DNA from: Ulvibacterium sp.
GTDB taxonomy: Bacteria > Bacteroidota > Bacteroidia > Flavobacteriales > Flavobacteriaceae
Reading direction: 5' to 3'
DNA length: 64,000 bases
Assembly: GCF_028285715.1 (NCBI RefSeq)
Contig: NZ_JANQOO010000007.1
Coordinates: 62,001 to 126,000, forward strand
Shown: piece after piece, positions 36,236 through 45,321 of the stretch
How positions within the stretch are numbered: position 1 is the stretch's first letter
How the letters are laid out: every line of letters begins with the position of its first letter
Made by a program: the position numbers and the translations under genes
Notes under the pieces: generated by a model
What the model was told of the DNA's origin: nothing
What the model saw: the letters and a program-made list of their open reading frames with translations, nothing else
Databases searched by the model: none

Positions 36236-36952
36236 TTATTGGATTTCATTCAATGTCCAGTCATAAGGATAGTAGGATATTTTTGCCTTTCCCGGCAACT
36301 TTTCCATCCTATAGATGTCAATGAAATCTGAAAGTTTTTGTCCATTTTGGGTAAAGTCTCCCTTGTACCATTCAAAAATCTGGGACACCTTAACCTTATT
36401 TTTATTTATCCTGATAAAATTAGGGTCGTTCAATGCTTTCTTGGTCTGCCGCTCCAATTGAGAATCCAACTTGGATGGTAGATACGCTTCGGCTATAATG
36501 GGGGGACATCCCAAGCCTGCACATACAAGGACAAAATGAAAACGTGGCTCCGAAGGGAAGTTGCCCCGTAACAGCTTGTTCTCAATGTCGTTCAGGGTAA
36601 TCCTCTTACCCCCTATGTTCCGTTCCGTCTTATCAAAAAAACCGGGAATATCCAAGGGCGATTTTAACGGATAATTCTCAACAATACCTTTAATAACATG
36701 TAAATTATATCCATTGATCCAAAAGGCCTGATAAACATCGGAATGGTCCTTAGAAATGGACATTCCTTCGGCCATTTTTATCAGTGCATCCAGTTGCGCG
36801 GGGTCTTTCTTAAGCGCCTTATAATCCACCCTTCCGTCTTGCACATATTCTTTGAGAAATACATCGGCATCGGAAAAAAAAGTTGTGGTGGTCTGACCTA
36901 GGGCCACAAAGGTAGGCACCAAAAATATCAACATTAAGATAGAGCGTTTCAT
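36236..36952 (-). CDS. DUF547 domain secreted protein
   Basis: A 238-residue protein with a signal peptide starting MKRSILMLIFLVPT, cleaved after ALG. The upstream frame to 37024 lacks a better start and would put extra polar residues ahead of the signal. The DUF547 core is clear, with AFWINGYNLHVI and VCAGLGCPPI motifs and ERNIGGKRITLNDIENKLLR. DUF547 proteins occur beside ferredoxin and glycosyltransferase genes in Bacteroidota; here it is divergent from the FAD oxidoreductase cluster. No activity is known to me. Confidence 0.75.
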   Translation of the reverse strand: MKRSILMLIFLVPTFVALGQTTTTFFSDADVFLKEYVQDGRVDYKALKKDPAQLDALIKMAEGMSISKDHSDVYQAFWINGYNLHVIKGIVENYPLKSPLDIPGFFDKTERNIGGKRITLNDIENKLLRGNFPSEPRFHFVLVCAGLGCPPIIAEAYLPSKLDSQLERQTKKALNDPNFIRINKNKVKVSQIFEWYKGDFTQNGQKLSDFIDIYRMEKLPGKAKISYYPYDWTLNEIQ

Positions 36953-37188
36953 AAGGTAAATTTTGTTAAGGTAATGTTGGCGCTTAGGTCGGTGTGTTTT
37001 TAACATCCCTACAGAAAAATTCAAATTTTATGATTTATTTAAGGATTTGACTAACAAAGGCTTGCACGTTCGAAATAACAATCCCGTCCTTACGAAAGTT
37101 ACCCATATTTAAATTCTTTCTAAATTAATGCTATGGATTAAGTTCTTATTTTTAGAAACGACCTAACTCGCAAATCCAACACAATCCT

Positions 37189-38535
37189 ATGGAACATATC
37201 GTAATTATTGGTAACGGAATATCGGGTGTTACAGCTGCAAGACATATCCGAAAAAAATCCGATAAAAAAATCACCATAGTTTCTGCAGAAACGGATTATT
37301 TCTTTTCACGTACCGCACTCATGTATGTATACATGGGTCATATGAAATTTGAACACACCCAACCCTATGAAAATTGGTTTTGGGAAAAGAATCGGATAGA
37401 TTTGGTAAATGGCTATGTGGAAAAGATAGAGCATACTGGAAAGAACCTGGTATTAAAAAACGGGAGGACTATTGATTACGACAAACTTATCATAGCCACA
37501 GGGTCCAAGCCCAATAAATTTGGTTGGCCGGGGCAAGATTTAAAAGGTGTCCAAGGCTTATATTCCAAACAGGATTTGGATGCATTGGAAGTGAGTGCTC
37601 CAAATAAGGATGTTTGCCAACGAGCAGTAATTGTCGGTGGAGGCCTTATCGGAATAGAACTGGCCGAAATGCTGCGTTCCCGTGATATTCCAGTTACCTT
37701 TTTAGTACGGGAAACCAGCTTTTGGAACGGAGTACTTCCTAAAGGGGAATCCCAAATGCTAAATGAGCATATTGCGGAACACCATATTGACCTGAGATTA
37801 GAGACCAACCTTGTGGAGATACTGGCAGACGATAGTGGACATGCCAGAGCGGTTATCACGGACAAGGGAGATACCATAGAATGCAATTTAGTAGGACTCA
37901 CAGCGGGTGTATCTCCGAATATAGACTTTTTGAAGGATTCCGGAATTGAACTGGGCCGGGGCGTAAAGGTCAATCGTTATTTAGAGACGAATATCCCGTA
38001 TGTTTACGCTATCGGGGATTGTGCCGAGCAACATGAGGCTATTGGGAATCGAAGACCCATAGAAGCTGTTTGGTATACAGGTCGGATGATGGGTGAAGCT
38101 GTGGCCCAGACCATTTGCGGCAACAAAACACAATATAATCCAGGGCACTGGTTCAATTCCGCCAAGTTTCTGGACATTGAATACCAAACCTATGGGTGGG
38201 TATTTAGTGAACGGGGAATGAAAGAGTATGAGCGGCATTTTCACTGGAGGCATTCCAAGGAGAAAGTTTGCATCACTATTTCCTTTCATAAGGAAACCGG
38301 ACTTTTTTTGGGCATCAATACCTTTGGGATTCGCTTGCGGCATGAGATTTTTGACCGATGGCTCACCGAAAAACGCCATGTGGATTACGTGATAGAACAT
38401 CTCGCTGATGCCAATTTTGACCCTGAGTTTTATGCGCACTACGAAAACGAACTAACATCCAAGTTCAATTCGGATTTCGGAAAATCCATAACATCGAAAA
38501 AGAAAAGTTTAAAACGAGTATTTGCATTGGGTTGA
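37189..38535 (+). CDS. NAD(P)/FAD-dependent pyridine nucleotide-disulfide oxidoreductase
   Basis: A 448-residue flavoprotein with an N-terminal FAD motif IIGNGISGVTAARH (GxGxxG at residues 8-13), a second Rossmann motif VGGGLIGIELAE at about residues 150-162 for NAD(P), and an FAD-binding YAIGDCAE near residue 265. It resembles nitrite reductase NirB-type or rubredoxin reductases rather than glutathione reductase, as no CxxxxC disulfide is present at the N-terminus. It is 72 bases before the membrane ferredoxin gene, so it may be the electron donor. Confidence 0.85.
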   Translation: MEHIVIIGNGISGVTAARHIRKKSDKKITIVSAETDYFFSRTALMYVYMGHMKFEHTQPYENWFWEKNRIDLVNGYVEKIEHTGKNLVLKNGRTIDYDKLIIATGSKPNKFGWPGQDLKGVQGLYSKQDLDALEVSAPNKDVCQRAVIVGGGLIGIELAEMLRSRDIPVTFLVRETSFWNGVLPKGESQMLNEHIAEHHIDLRLETNLVEILADDSGHARAVITDKGDTIECNLVGLTAGVSPNIDFLKDSGIELGRGVKVNRYLETNIPYVYAIGDCAEQHEAIGNRRPIEAVWYTGRMMGEAVAQTICGNKTQYNPGHWFNSAKFLDIEYQTYGWVFSERGMKEYERHFHWRHSKEKVCITISFHKETGLFLGINTFGIRLRHEIFDRWLTEKRHVDYVIEHLADANFDPEFYAHYENELTSKFNSDFGKSITSKKKSLKRVFALG

Positions 38536-38607
38536 ACGTTTTGGACAAAAATTGGCCTTTGAAGCCAGCTTTTGCCAAAACCGATAGCCATAAACTATTA
38601 AGAATAT

Positions 38608-40191
38608 ATGAGCACTTACGATAAAAGTATGGCCCTTACAGGACAACCGCCAGAGGCACTCAACACAGGCCAAAAATTAGCTACTCTTTTAGGAATGTCC
38701 GGATTGGGCATTCTTACCCTAGCCTTATTTAATATAAGTTTTCCCAATAAAGGTTTGTGGTTGACCATTTCCCTCTCCGCAATATTTATCGGGGTCTTTT
38801 GGTTTTCCCAAGCCGCCTATGCCAGCAAACTCAAAGGCATCAAAAATGATGGTGTATGGTTTAAATCGGTCTCAAGCAGGGGGCTTTGGGGCTGGATTGC
38901 AGGGATAGCACTAACGGGTTTTTATGTGGTCCTTTACTTTTACCCCCAATATCTGGGATTGGTAAAGGATGGCGAAAACACAGGAGTTATTGCATTGTTT
39001 GACCCATTGAGCAGACTGTTAAGTGGGAATCCTGCCAGTCAATGGTTCGTATATGGTACGCTTTACACAGTGGCCATATTGGCCTTCGGTGTTAAGTTCA
39101 TCTGGAAATATCGCCACAACCGTTACGAAAAAATAAGGACTATAAGCGTGATGTTTTTTCAGACCGCTTTCGCCTTTCTTATTCCCGAGATCATGGCCAG
39201 GCTCAATGGTAAGATTCCCTATTACGATTTAAAGAACATGTGGCCTTTAAACTATTATAACTTTGAGCGTTACCGTATAAACGGCTTTATTGATTCCGGG
39301 GACATAGGTATGGCTATGCTTATTTTTGGAATACTTTCCATTTTTGTGATTTCCCCCATATTAACCTTCAAGTATGGAAAACGCTGGTATTGCTCCTGGG
39401 TATGTGGGTGCGGGGCACTGGCGGAGACGGCCGGGGATTCTTTTCGGCATTTAAGCGATAAATCAAAGATGGCTTGGAAAGTAGAGCGTTGGGTGGTACA
39501 TAGCGTTGTCGTGTTTGTGACCCTAATGACTACTGCTGTAATCTATTCCTATTTGGGCAATGACACCAGTAAATATTGGTTGACCAAAAGTGTTTTCCTG
39601 GGCGGTGTGGCGTTGATATTGACCGCCATATTTGTTTGGGTAATGCTCTATAAACGGGAACAGTTGCAAAAAGATGCCAAATACGGGGCCGTCGGCTATT
39701 TTGTTATCATAATGGCATTGATCGGACTTCATTTTTTCAGTGGAGACGGAAACATCTTTCTTTTTAAATCCGAAACCCTCCGTAAAACCTATGGCTTTTT
39801 GATAGGAAGCATCTTCTCAGGAGTTATCGGTACAGGGTTTTACCCCATTTTTGGAAATCGGGTATGGTGTCGTTTCGGCTGCCCTATGGCCGCAATTTTG
39901 GGCTTTCAGCAAAGACTGTTTTCAAGGTTTAGGATAACCACCAACGGAGGACAATGCATTTCCTGTGGCAACTGCTCTACGTATTGCGAAATGGGCATCG
40001 ATGTCCGGGCCTATGCCCAAAAAGGAGAGAATATTGTACGTTCTAGTTGTGTGGGCTGTGGTATTTGTTCAGCGGTATGCCCCAGGGGTGTATTGAAGCT
40101 GGAAAATGGCCCGCAGAAAGGCCGCATCAATCCCACTGAGGTTTTACTGGGCAACGATGTGAATTTGATGGATCTTGTAAATCAAAAGTAA
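38608..40191 (+). CDS. Membrane-bound 4Fe-4S ferredoxin protein (NosR/NapH/RnfX-like)
   Basis: A 527-residue polytopic protein (about eight membrane helices) with three cysteine clusters. RWYCSWVCGCG near residue 260 and WCRFGCPM near 420 resemble the Cys-rich loops of NapH/NosR. The C-terminal pair CISCGNCSTYCEMG and CVGCGICSAVCPRG binds two 4Fe-4S clusters. It probably passes electrons from a flavoprotein to an acceptor across the membrane. It follows the FAD oxidoreductase gene and leads an operon with a MORN-repeat protein and two glycosyltransferases. Confidence 0.88.
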   Translation: MSTYDKSMALTGQPPEALNTGQKLATLLGMSGLGILTLALFNISFPNKGLWLTISLSAIFIGVFWFSQAAYASKLKGIKNDGVWFKSVSSRGLWGWIAGIALTGFYVVLYFYPQYLGLVKDGENTGVIALFDPLSRLLSGNPASQWFVYGTLYTVAILAFGVKFIWKYRHNRYEKIRTISVMFFQTAFAFLIPEIMARLNGKIPYYDLKNMWPLNYYNFERYRINGFIDSGDIGMAMLIFGILSIFVISPILTFKYGKRWYCSWVCGCGALAETAGDSFRHLSDKSKMAWKVERWVVHSVVVFVTLMTTAVIYSYLGNDTSKYWLTKSVFLGGVALILTAIFVWVMLYKREQLQKDAKYGAVGYFVIIMALIGLHFFSGDGNIFLFKSETLRKTYGFLIGSIFSGVIGTGFYPIFGNRVWCRFGCPMAAILGFQQRLFSRFRITTNGGQCISCGNCSTYCEMGIDVRAYAQKGENIVRSSCVGCGICSAVCPRGVLKLENGPQKGRINPTEVLLGNDVNLMDLVNQK

Positions 40192-40198
40192 AGGCACC

Positions 40199-40684
40199 AT
40201 GTCTGCTAAGCTTCTTATTTTAATTGCCGTTTTTTTGATGTACGGGACTCCTTCTGAAAAATCGGCCCGATATCATAAAGAATATTATGATACCGGGGAG
40301 CTAAAGTCGGAAGGTTGGTTGGAGAATGGCAAGAAAAAGGGATACTGGAAGTTTTACCATACCAATGGAAGGTTATCCGAAGAAGGGCGCTATAAAAATA
40401 ATACCAAGGACAAATATTGGTATTTCTACACCAAAAACAATATAAGAACAAAGGAGGGCCATTACAAGAATGGAAAAAAGACAGGATGGTGGTTGTTTTA
40501 TGACCTAAAAGGAAGAATAGATCATAAATGTCAATTGAACAATGGAAGGAAAAATGGATACTGCCTTAAGTACAAGAACGAAAAATTGACCTCTGCTGAA
40601 AAGTATAAAAATGGCGAAAAAATTAAGGAATGGTTTGATTTTAGTAGTTTTAATCGCGAAAACAAACTTTCCGATTTACGCTAA
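40199..40684 (+). CDS. MORN-repeat (YwqK-like) secreted protein
   Basis: A 161-residue protein with a probable signal peptide (residues 1-22) and four tandem YwqK/MORN repeats of about 20 residues with the pattern YxNGxxxGxWxFYxxxG. Such repeats bind phospholipids or act as scaffolds. It lies 7 bases after the ferredoxin gene and overlaps the glycosyltransferase start as TAATG, indicating translational coupling. Function in the operon is unknown. Confidence 0.8.
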   Translation: MSAKLLILIAVFLMYGTPSEKSARYHKEYYDTGELKSEGWLENGKKKGYWKFYHTNGRLSEEGRYKNNTKDKYWYFYTKNNIRTKEGHYKNGKKTGWWLFYDLKGRIDHKCQLNNGRKNGYCLKYKNEKLTSAEKYKNGEKIKEWFDFSSFNRENKLSDLR

Positions 40685-41373
40685 TGACGGATATCAAGGT
40701 CATCATCCCCGCCTTTAACGAGGCCGATTCCATTTCTAAAGTAATTGCAGAAATTCCGGATATAGTATCGGAAATCGTAGTAGTGAGCAATAATTCTACG
40801 GACGACACAATTAAAAATGCAAAAAAAGCGGGGGCTACCGTTCTGTCCGAAAACCGGAAAGGTTATGGTTATGCTTGTCTATGTGGAATGGATTATGTGG
40901 CCAAACAATCCAAACTACCGGACATCATCGTATTTATCGACGGAGACTATTCCGATTATCCGGAAGAGCTTCATGAGTTGGTTGCTCCAATTTTGGAAAA
41001 AGATACTGATTTTGTAATAGGTGCACGGGTAAAACGACTGAGGGAAGAAGGAAGCATGACACCGCAACAAGTTTTCGGTAATTGGTTGGCCACCTTTTTA
41101 ATGAAATTACTCTTTGGGGCAACATTTACGGATCTTGGACCGTTTAGGGCTATAAAGTATGATAAGTTATTAACACTGGAAATGGAGGACAAGACCTACG
41201 GCTGGACAGTGGAAATGCAGCTAAAGGCGTTAAAAAGGAAATTGACATATACCGAAGTACCAGTACGTTACAAGAAAAGAATTGGAATTTCCAAGGTGTC
41301 AGGTACCGTAAAAGGTAGTATATTTGCGGGCGTAAAAATATTGGGTTGGATATTTAAGTATAGCATTAAATAA
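40684..41373 (+). CDS. Glycosyltransferase family 2 (polyprenyl-phosphate mannosyltransferase-like)
   Basis: A 229-residue GT2 enzyme with IIPAFNEADSI at the N-terminus, the VVSNNSTDDT nucleotide site and the metal-binding FIDGDYSD. LGPFRAIKYD and GWTVEMQLKA recall dolichyl/polyprenyl phosphate mannose or glucose synthases. There is no C-terminal membrane domain. It is coupled to the MORN gene (TAATG) and 1 base from the next glycosyltransferase. It probably makes a lipid-linked sugar used by the following enzymes. Confidence 0.85.
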   Translation: MTDIKVIIPAFNEADSISKVIAEIPDIVSEIVVVSNNSTDDTIKNAKKAGATVLSENRKGYGYACLCGMDYVAKQSKLPDIIVFIDGDYSDYPEELHELVAPILEKDTDFVIGARVKRLREEGSMTPQQVFGNWLATFLMKLLFGATFTDLGPFRAIKYDKLLTLEMEDKTYGWTVEMQLKALKRKLTYTEVPVRYKKRIGISKVSGTVKGSIFAGVKILGWIFKYSIK

Positions 41374-41374
41374 T

Positions 41375-42859
41375 ATGGGACTACTAATTGCTTACATCAT
41401 TATCGCCATTTACAGTATTGCGCTGTTATTGATTTTCTTCTATAGCTTGGCCCAATTGAATCTTCTGGTCAATTATTTAGGATATAAGAAGCGTAACCAG
41501 GAGGCTCCAAAATTCAATCTTCTGGATCCCCGGGAGATTCCATTTGTGACCATACAACTTCCCATATACAATGAAGAATATGTGGTGGAACGTTTATTGG
41601 AGAACATTGCAAAAATCGAATATCCTAAAAGTAAGCTCGAAATCCAGGTTTTGGACGATTCCACGGATGACTCCGTTAACGAGACGGCCGCTAGAATAAG
41701 TGCACTACAAGAAACCGGACTGGACATTCAGCACATACGTCGGGAAAACCGTGAGGGCTTTAAGGCAGGTGCCCTCAAGGAAGGTTTGAAAATTGCAAAA
41801 GGCGATTTCATAGCCATATTCGATGCAGACTTTCTTCCCTCAGGTGATTGGCTCAAAAAAACCGTTGTTTACTTTAAGGATGAGGAAATAGGTGTGGTTC
41901 AGACCCGTTGGGGGCATATTAATCGAGATTATTCCACGCTAACCCGCATTCAAGCCTTTGCCTTGGATGCCCACTTTACCTTGGAGCAGGTGGGACGAAA
42001 CGCGAAAGGACATTTTATCAACTTTAATGGTACGGCAGGTATTTGGCGAAAGGAATGTATCCTGGATGCCGGAAACTGGGAAGGTGATACCCTAACGGAA
42101 GATTTGGATCTAAGCTATCGCGCACAATTAAAAAATTGGAAATTCAAATATTTGGAAGACGTGGAGACCCCCGCAGAGCTTCCAGTGGTCATAAGCGCTG
42201 CACGTTCACAACAATTCCGGTGGAACAAAGGTGGTGCCGAAAATTTTAGGAAATCCGTCTGGAGTGTTATTTCTGCCAAGAACATCTCGTTAAAGACCAA
42301 ATTTCATGGGGTAATGCATCTGTTGAACAGTTCCATGTTCCTATGTGTTTTTTTAGTATCCATATTAAGTATCCCTACAATGTACATCAAGGAGATATTC
42401 CCCCAGTTTGATTGGGTGTTTTCTGTCTTGAGCTTTTTTGTATTAAGTACGGTAATCCTATTCATCTGTTATTGGTTTACGTACAAAAGTATCCAAGGAA
42501 GTAGTTTCGATAATTTTGTGGACTATATAAAACTGTTCTTCACTTTCTTTTCCGTGGCACTTGGATTTTCGTTGCACAACTCCATGGCCGTTTTGGAAGG
42601 GCATATGGGCAAGCGAAGTGAATTTGTTCGTACCCCGAAATTTAACATCAACAGCCTTACCGATAGCTGGAAGGGAAATAAATATCTTGCAAAAAAATTA
42701 TCCCCCAATATGATTTTGGAATTTGCCTTAATGGTATACTTCCTGTTCGGCATGTACAGCGCAATTCCCTTAAATGATTTTGGGCTCTTTCCTTTTCATT
42801 TCATGCTCTTTTTGGGCTTTGGCTTTGTCTTTTTTAAATCGCTTACGGCCAAGGCCTAA
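41375..42859 (+). CDS. Processive membrane glycosyltransferase family 2 (CslA/cellulose-synthase-like)
   Basis: A 494-residue enzyme with an N-terminal membrane helix, a GT-A domain and several C-terminal membrane helices. The motifs are VLDDSTDD, the metal site IFDADFLP, the base TEDLDLS and the processive-synthase motif QQFRW. This order matches cellulose synthase-like A proteins and bacterial beta-glucan or mannan synthases. The immediate upstream glycosyltransferase may supply the lipid-linked precursor, or it may be independent. Product unknown. Confidence 0.88.
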   Translation: MGLLIAYIIIAIYSIALLLIFFYSLAQLNLLVNYLGYKKRNQEAPKFNLLDPREIPFVTIQLPIYNEEYVVERLLENIAKIEYPKSKLEIQVLDDSTDDSVNETAARISALQETGLDIQHIRRENREGFKAGALKEGLKIAKGDFIAIFDADFLPSGDWLKKTVVYFKDEEIGVVQTRWGHINRDYSTLTRIQAFALDAHFTLEQVGRNAKGHFINFNGTAGIWRKECILDAGNWEGDTLTEDLDLSYRAQLKNWKFKYLEDVETPAELPVVISAARSQQFRWNKGGAENFRKSVWSVISAKNISLKTKFHGVMHLLNSSMFLCVFLVSILSIPTMYIKEIFPQFDWVFSVLSFFVLSTVILFICYWFTYKSIQGSSFDNFVDYIKLFFTFFSVALGFSLHNSMAVLEGHMGKRSEFVRTPKFNINSLTDSWKGNKYLAKKLSPNMILEFALMVYFLFGMYSAIPLNDFGLFPFHFMLFLGFGFVFFKSLTAKA

Positions 42860-43118
42860 AGCGGATGAGTCATTTAAAAAATTGTACCTCATTTTTCAAA
42901 GTCCAGATTTCGTATTCCTGTAGGAAGAATACCTCTTTAATGCAGTTTTACACCATAAACTAAAATGTTTTGGGCCGCGTATCGCCCGGAAGAAGAGCTT
43001 GAAAGTGACCGGGAACAAAAATTTTTAAAACAACGACTAAAACCGCTTCCCGGGTTTAAACATTCAATTTTATTCCCTAATTTTCGGTGTTTTGCGACAA
43101 CCAGACATCCGAAACTAA

Positions 43119-44495
43119 ATGCCCTACCCAATTGTTACCTATTGGAAACTTCATAAAGTGCCCATTATATTGGCACTATTGGGCTTGGCCCTTTACTTTA
43201 CGTTTGCATACCACCTGATACGGTCGGACTTCATAAAGCTTATCACGCTTTTTGCGGCGTTGTTCTTCCTGTCCTTTAAACTTATTCAATTCGAGAAATG
43301 GAATTTTAAGTTTCTTCTCGTGGTCGGCATACTGTTTCGCTTGATATTCCTATGGGCCGAGCCCAATTTGTCCCAGGATTTTTATCGATTTATATGGGAC
43401 GGGGAATTGGTAAGCCATATGCTAAACCCATATCTGGAGGTTCCTGATATACTTATAGGGCAAAAGGACCTTGTTATTGCCAATGCAAAGGAACTACACC
43501 AAGGAATGGGAGGACTAAGTGCACGCCACTTTAGCAACTACCCTCCCATGAATCAGCTTATTTTTGCCCTGGCAGCCCTTCTGGGAGGCAAAAGTATCTT
43601 GGGTTCGGTTATGGCCATGAGGGTCATCATTATTTTGTCCGATATCGGCATTTTCTATTTCGGACGAAAATTGCTCAAAAATTTAAACCGTTCTCCACAT
43701 CTCATATTTTGGTATTTTCTAAATCCCCTTGTTATCATTGAACTAACGGGAAATCTCCACTTTGAAGGTGTGATGCTCTTCTTTTTTGTGTGGGCCTTGT
43801 ATTTGCTATCTATAGGAAAAGCGTTGTGGGCCGCTATTCCGTATGCCCTCTCTATTTCTGTAAAACTGGTACCCTTGTTGTTCCTGCCCTTATTTCTAAC
43901 ACATTTAGGATTAAAAAAGAGTATCTCGTTCTATGGATTAATTGCATTGACCACACTCATTTTACTGGGACCTTTTTATACTTCGGAATTCTTTGCGCAC
44001 TATTCCGATTCCGTTGGGCTATGGTTTTCCAATTTTGAATTCAACGCAGGCCTTTACAATGGGATAAAGCTAGTGGCCGTAAACTTTTTTGATGCCAAAC
44101 CCTGGGAACTGGTTAAAATATATGGAAAAATAACCCCATTGACCATAATTGCCATAGCCCTTCTATTCACCTTCTTGGCCCACAACAAAAAAATACAAGT
44201 GCTCATAACCAGTATGTTATGGATTTTGGGAAGTTACTACCTTCTTTCCACAACGGTGCATCCCTGGTATTTGGTCTTTTTGGTCTTCTTGGTCATTTTT
44301 ACCGAATATCGCTTTGCTCTGGTATGGTCTGCCATGGTCATATTAAGCTATTTTGCCTATTCCAAGACCCAATTCAAGGAAAACCTATGGTTGCTCGCTA
44401 TTGAATATTTTGCGGTATATGGATTTTTGGTTTACGAAATTTTCAAGCTCAAGGGAGTAAAACGGATTTTCCACAAAAATTCTTCCCTGGATTAG
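43119..44495 (+). CDS. Polytopic GT87/GT39-like membrane glycosyltransferase
   Basis: A 458-residue protein with about 11 membrane helices. The segment RFIWDGELVSHMLNPY near residue 90 and the SNYPPMNQLIF motif resemble the lipid-sugar-using C-type glycosyltransferases (GT87, mannosyltransferase PigM-like) with an acidic catalytic residue after the first helix. It lies 259 bases after the GT2 gene and may belong to the same glycan operon. The 42860-43118 gap contains a doubtful frame with a poor composition. The stop codon lies just before the arginine operon promoter. Confidence 0.75.
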   Translation: MPYPIVTYWKLHKVPIILALLGLALYFTFAYHLIRSDFIKLITLFAALFFLSFKLIQFEKWNFKFLLVVGILFRLIFLWAEPNLSQDFYRFIWDGELVSHMLNPYLEVPDILIGQKDLVIANAKELHQGMGGLSARHFSNYPPMNQLIFALAALLGGKSILGSVMAMRVIIILSDIGIFYFGRKLLKNLNRSPHLIFWYFLNPLVIIELTGNLHFEGVMLFFFVWALYLLSIGKALWAAIPYALSISVKLVPLLFLPLFLTHLGLKKSISFYGLIALTTLILLGPFYTSEFFAHYSDSVGLWFSNFEFNAGLYNGIKLVAVNFFDAKPWELVKIYGKITPLTIIAIALLFTFLAHNKKIQVLITSMLWILGSYYLLSTTVHPWYLVFLVFLVIFTEYRFALVWSAMVILSYFAYSKTQFKENLWLLAIEYFAVYGFLVYEIFKLKGVKRIFHKNSSLD

Positions 44496-44514
44496 GCAGT
44501 TTCAATATTATTTG

Positions 44515-44522
44515 TACATTTG
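44515..44522 (+). promoter_or_regulatory. -7 box of the arginine/proline operon promoter
   Basis: TACATTTG is an exact match to TAnnTTTG. Transcription should begin at about 44526-44530, just before the leader ATG at 44531, so the leader peptide would be nearly leaderless. A -33 TTG is not clear; the stop of the previous gene overlaps the region where it would fall. Confidence 0.6.
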
Positions 44523-44530
44523 ATACTCTT

Positions 44531-44611
44531 ATGAACGAGCACAGATACATAGCAAACACCAAGAGCATTCCAGCTCAAGTACGTCCGTTCTTTCCACGCC
44601 GTCGCCCGTAA
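44531..44611 (+). CDS. Predicted Arg/Pro-rich leader peptide of the arginine-proline operon
   Basis: A 26-residue frame ending RPFFPRRRP, with five Arg and four Pro in total; the last nine residues hold four Arg and three Pro. It starts a few bases after a promoter box and ends 89 bases before the first structural gene of an operon that makes both arginine and proline. A run of the end-product codons in this place is the pattern of a ribosome-mediated attenuator. It is too short for standard gene finders. Leader function is inferred from position and codon content. Confidence 0.55.
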   Translation: MNEHRYIANTKSIPAQVRPFFPRRRP

Positions 44612-44650
44612 GGGTGCGAATATACTTTGGAAATAGGTGAGTCCATTTCC
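44591..44650 (+). promoter_or_regulatory. Alternative hairpins at and after the Arg/Pro codons
   Basis: Two mutually exclusive helices can form. TTTCCA (44591-44596, inside the Arg/Pro codon block) pairs with TGGAAA (44628-44633); GGAAAT (44629-44634) pairs with ATTTCC (44645-44650) and may extend by two GC pairs. This resembles an antiterminator/terminator switch, but the downstream hairpin is not followed by a T-run, so the mechanism is unclear. Confidence 0.35.
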
Positions 44651-44700
44651 GCAAAATCCAATAATTATCTTTCTAATATTTATGTTTTAACCAGATAGCA

Positions 44701-45321
44701 ATGGAAATTGTTATTGCCAACGCATCACATTTTAAATATGCCCAAATTATTAGCGATACCATATCGGAATCCGCCCAAGTACGCGGTACGGGCATTGCCA
44801 AACGTACCCCTGAGTATATCATAGAGCGTCTGGAAAATGGGAATGCTGTAATCGCCTTGGATGGGGAAAAGTTTGCAGGCTTCTGTTATATTGAGGTCTG
44901 GGGCGATAAGGATTTTGTAGCCAATTCCGGACTTATCGTTCATCCGGACTATCGAAACCAAGGGCTCGCCAAGAAAATTAAAAAGGAGATTTTTGAGCTT
45001 TCGAGAAAGAAGTTTCCCAAGGCTAAAATATTTGGCATCACAACGGGCTTGGCCGTAATGAAAATGAATTATGAATTGGGCTATAAACCGGTTACATTTT
45101 CCGAACTTACCGATGATCCCGATTTTTGGAAAGGTTGCCAGACCTGTAAGAATTTTGATATCCTTACGCGGACCGAACAAAAAATGTGTTTATGCACCGG
45201 AATGTTGTATGATGCCTCGGCCGAACAAAAAAACTCAAAAAAAGAAAAGGTAAACAGCAAGGCCTTTAAAAGATTAAAAAGCATAAAGGAACAATTGTTC
45301 CTAAAAAAGAAACAAAAATGA
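44701..45321 (+). CDS. GNAT-family N-acyltransferase heading the arginine operon (candidate N-acylglutamate synthase)
   Basis: A 206-residue acyltransferase with the GNAT core, including GLIVHPDYRNQGLAKKI (acyl-CoA loop R85-A90). Position at the start of a complete arginine cluster suggests it makes the N-acylated glutamate that opens the pathway; given the succinylornithine-type transcarbamylase downstream, the acyl group may be succinyl. A Cys quartet, C146, C149, C163 and C165 (CQTC and CLC), could bind zinc. A Lys-rich tail follows. It overlaps argG by 4 bases. The identity of the acyl donor is inference. Confidence 0.72.
   Translation: MEIVIANASHFKYAQIISDTISESAQVRGTGIAKRTPEYIIERLENGNAVIALDGEKFAGFCYIEVWGDKDFVANSGLIVHPDYRNQGLAKKIKKEIFELSRKKFPKAKIFGITTGLAVMKMNYELGYKPVTFSELTDDPDFWKGCQTCKNFDILTRTEQKMCLCTGMLYDASAEQKNSKKEKVNSKAFKRLKSIKEQLFLKKKQK

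Noticed and set aside
40971-41192. Minus-strand frames inside glycosyltransferase genes
   Set aside because: They are shadows of well-supported plus-strand genes and have no typical domain or start signals.
42965-43156. 63-codon plus-strand frame before the GT87-like gene
   Set aside because: The C-terminal half overlaps the real start of the next gene in another frame and looks random. The first half has some protein-like content but no supporting signal.
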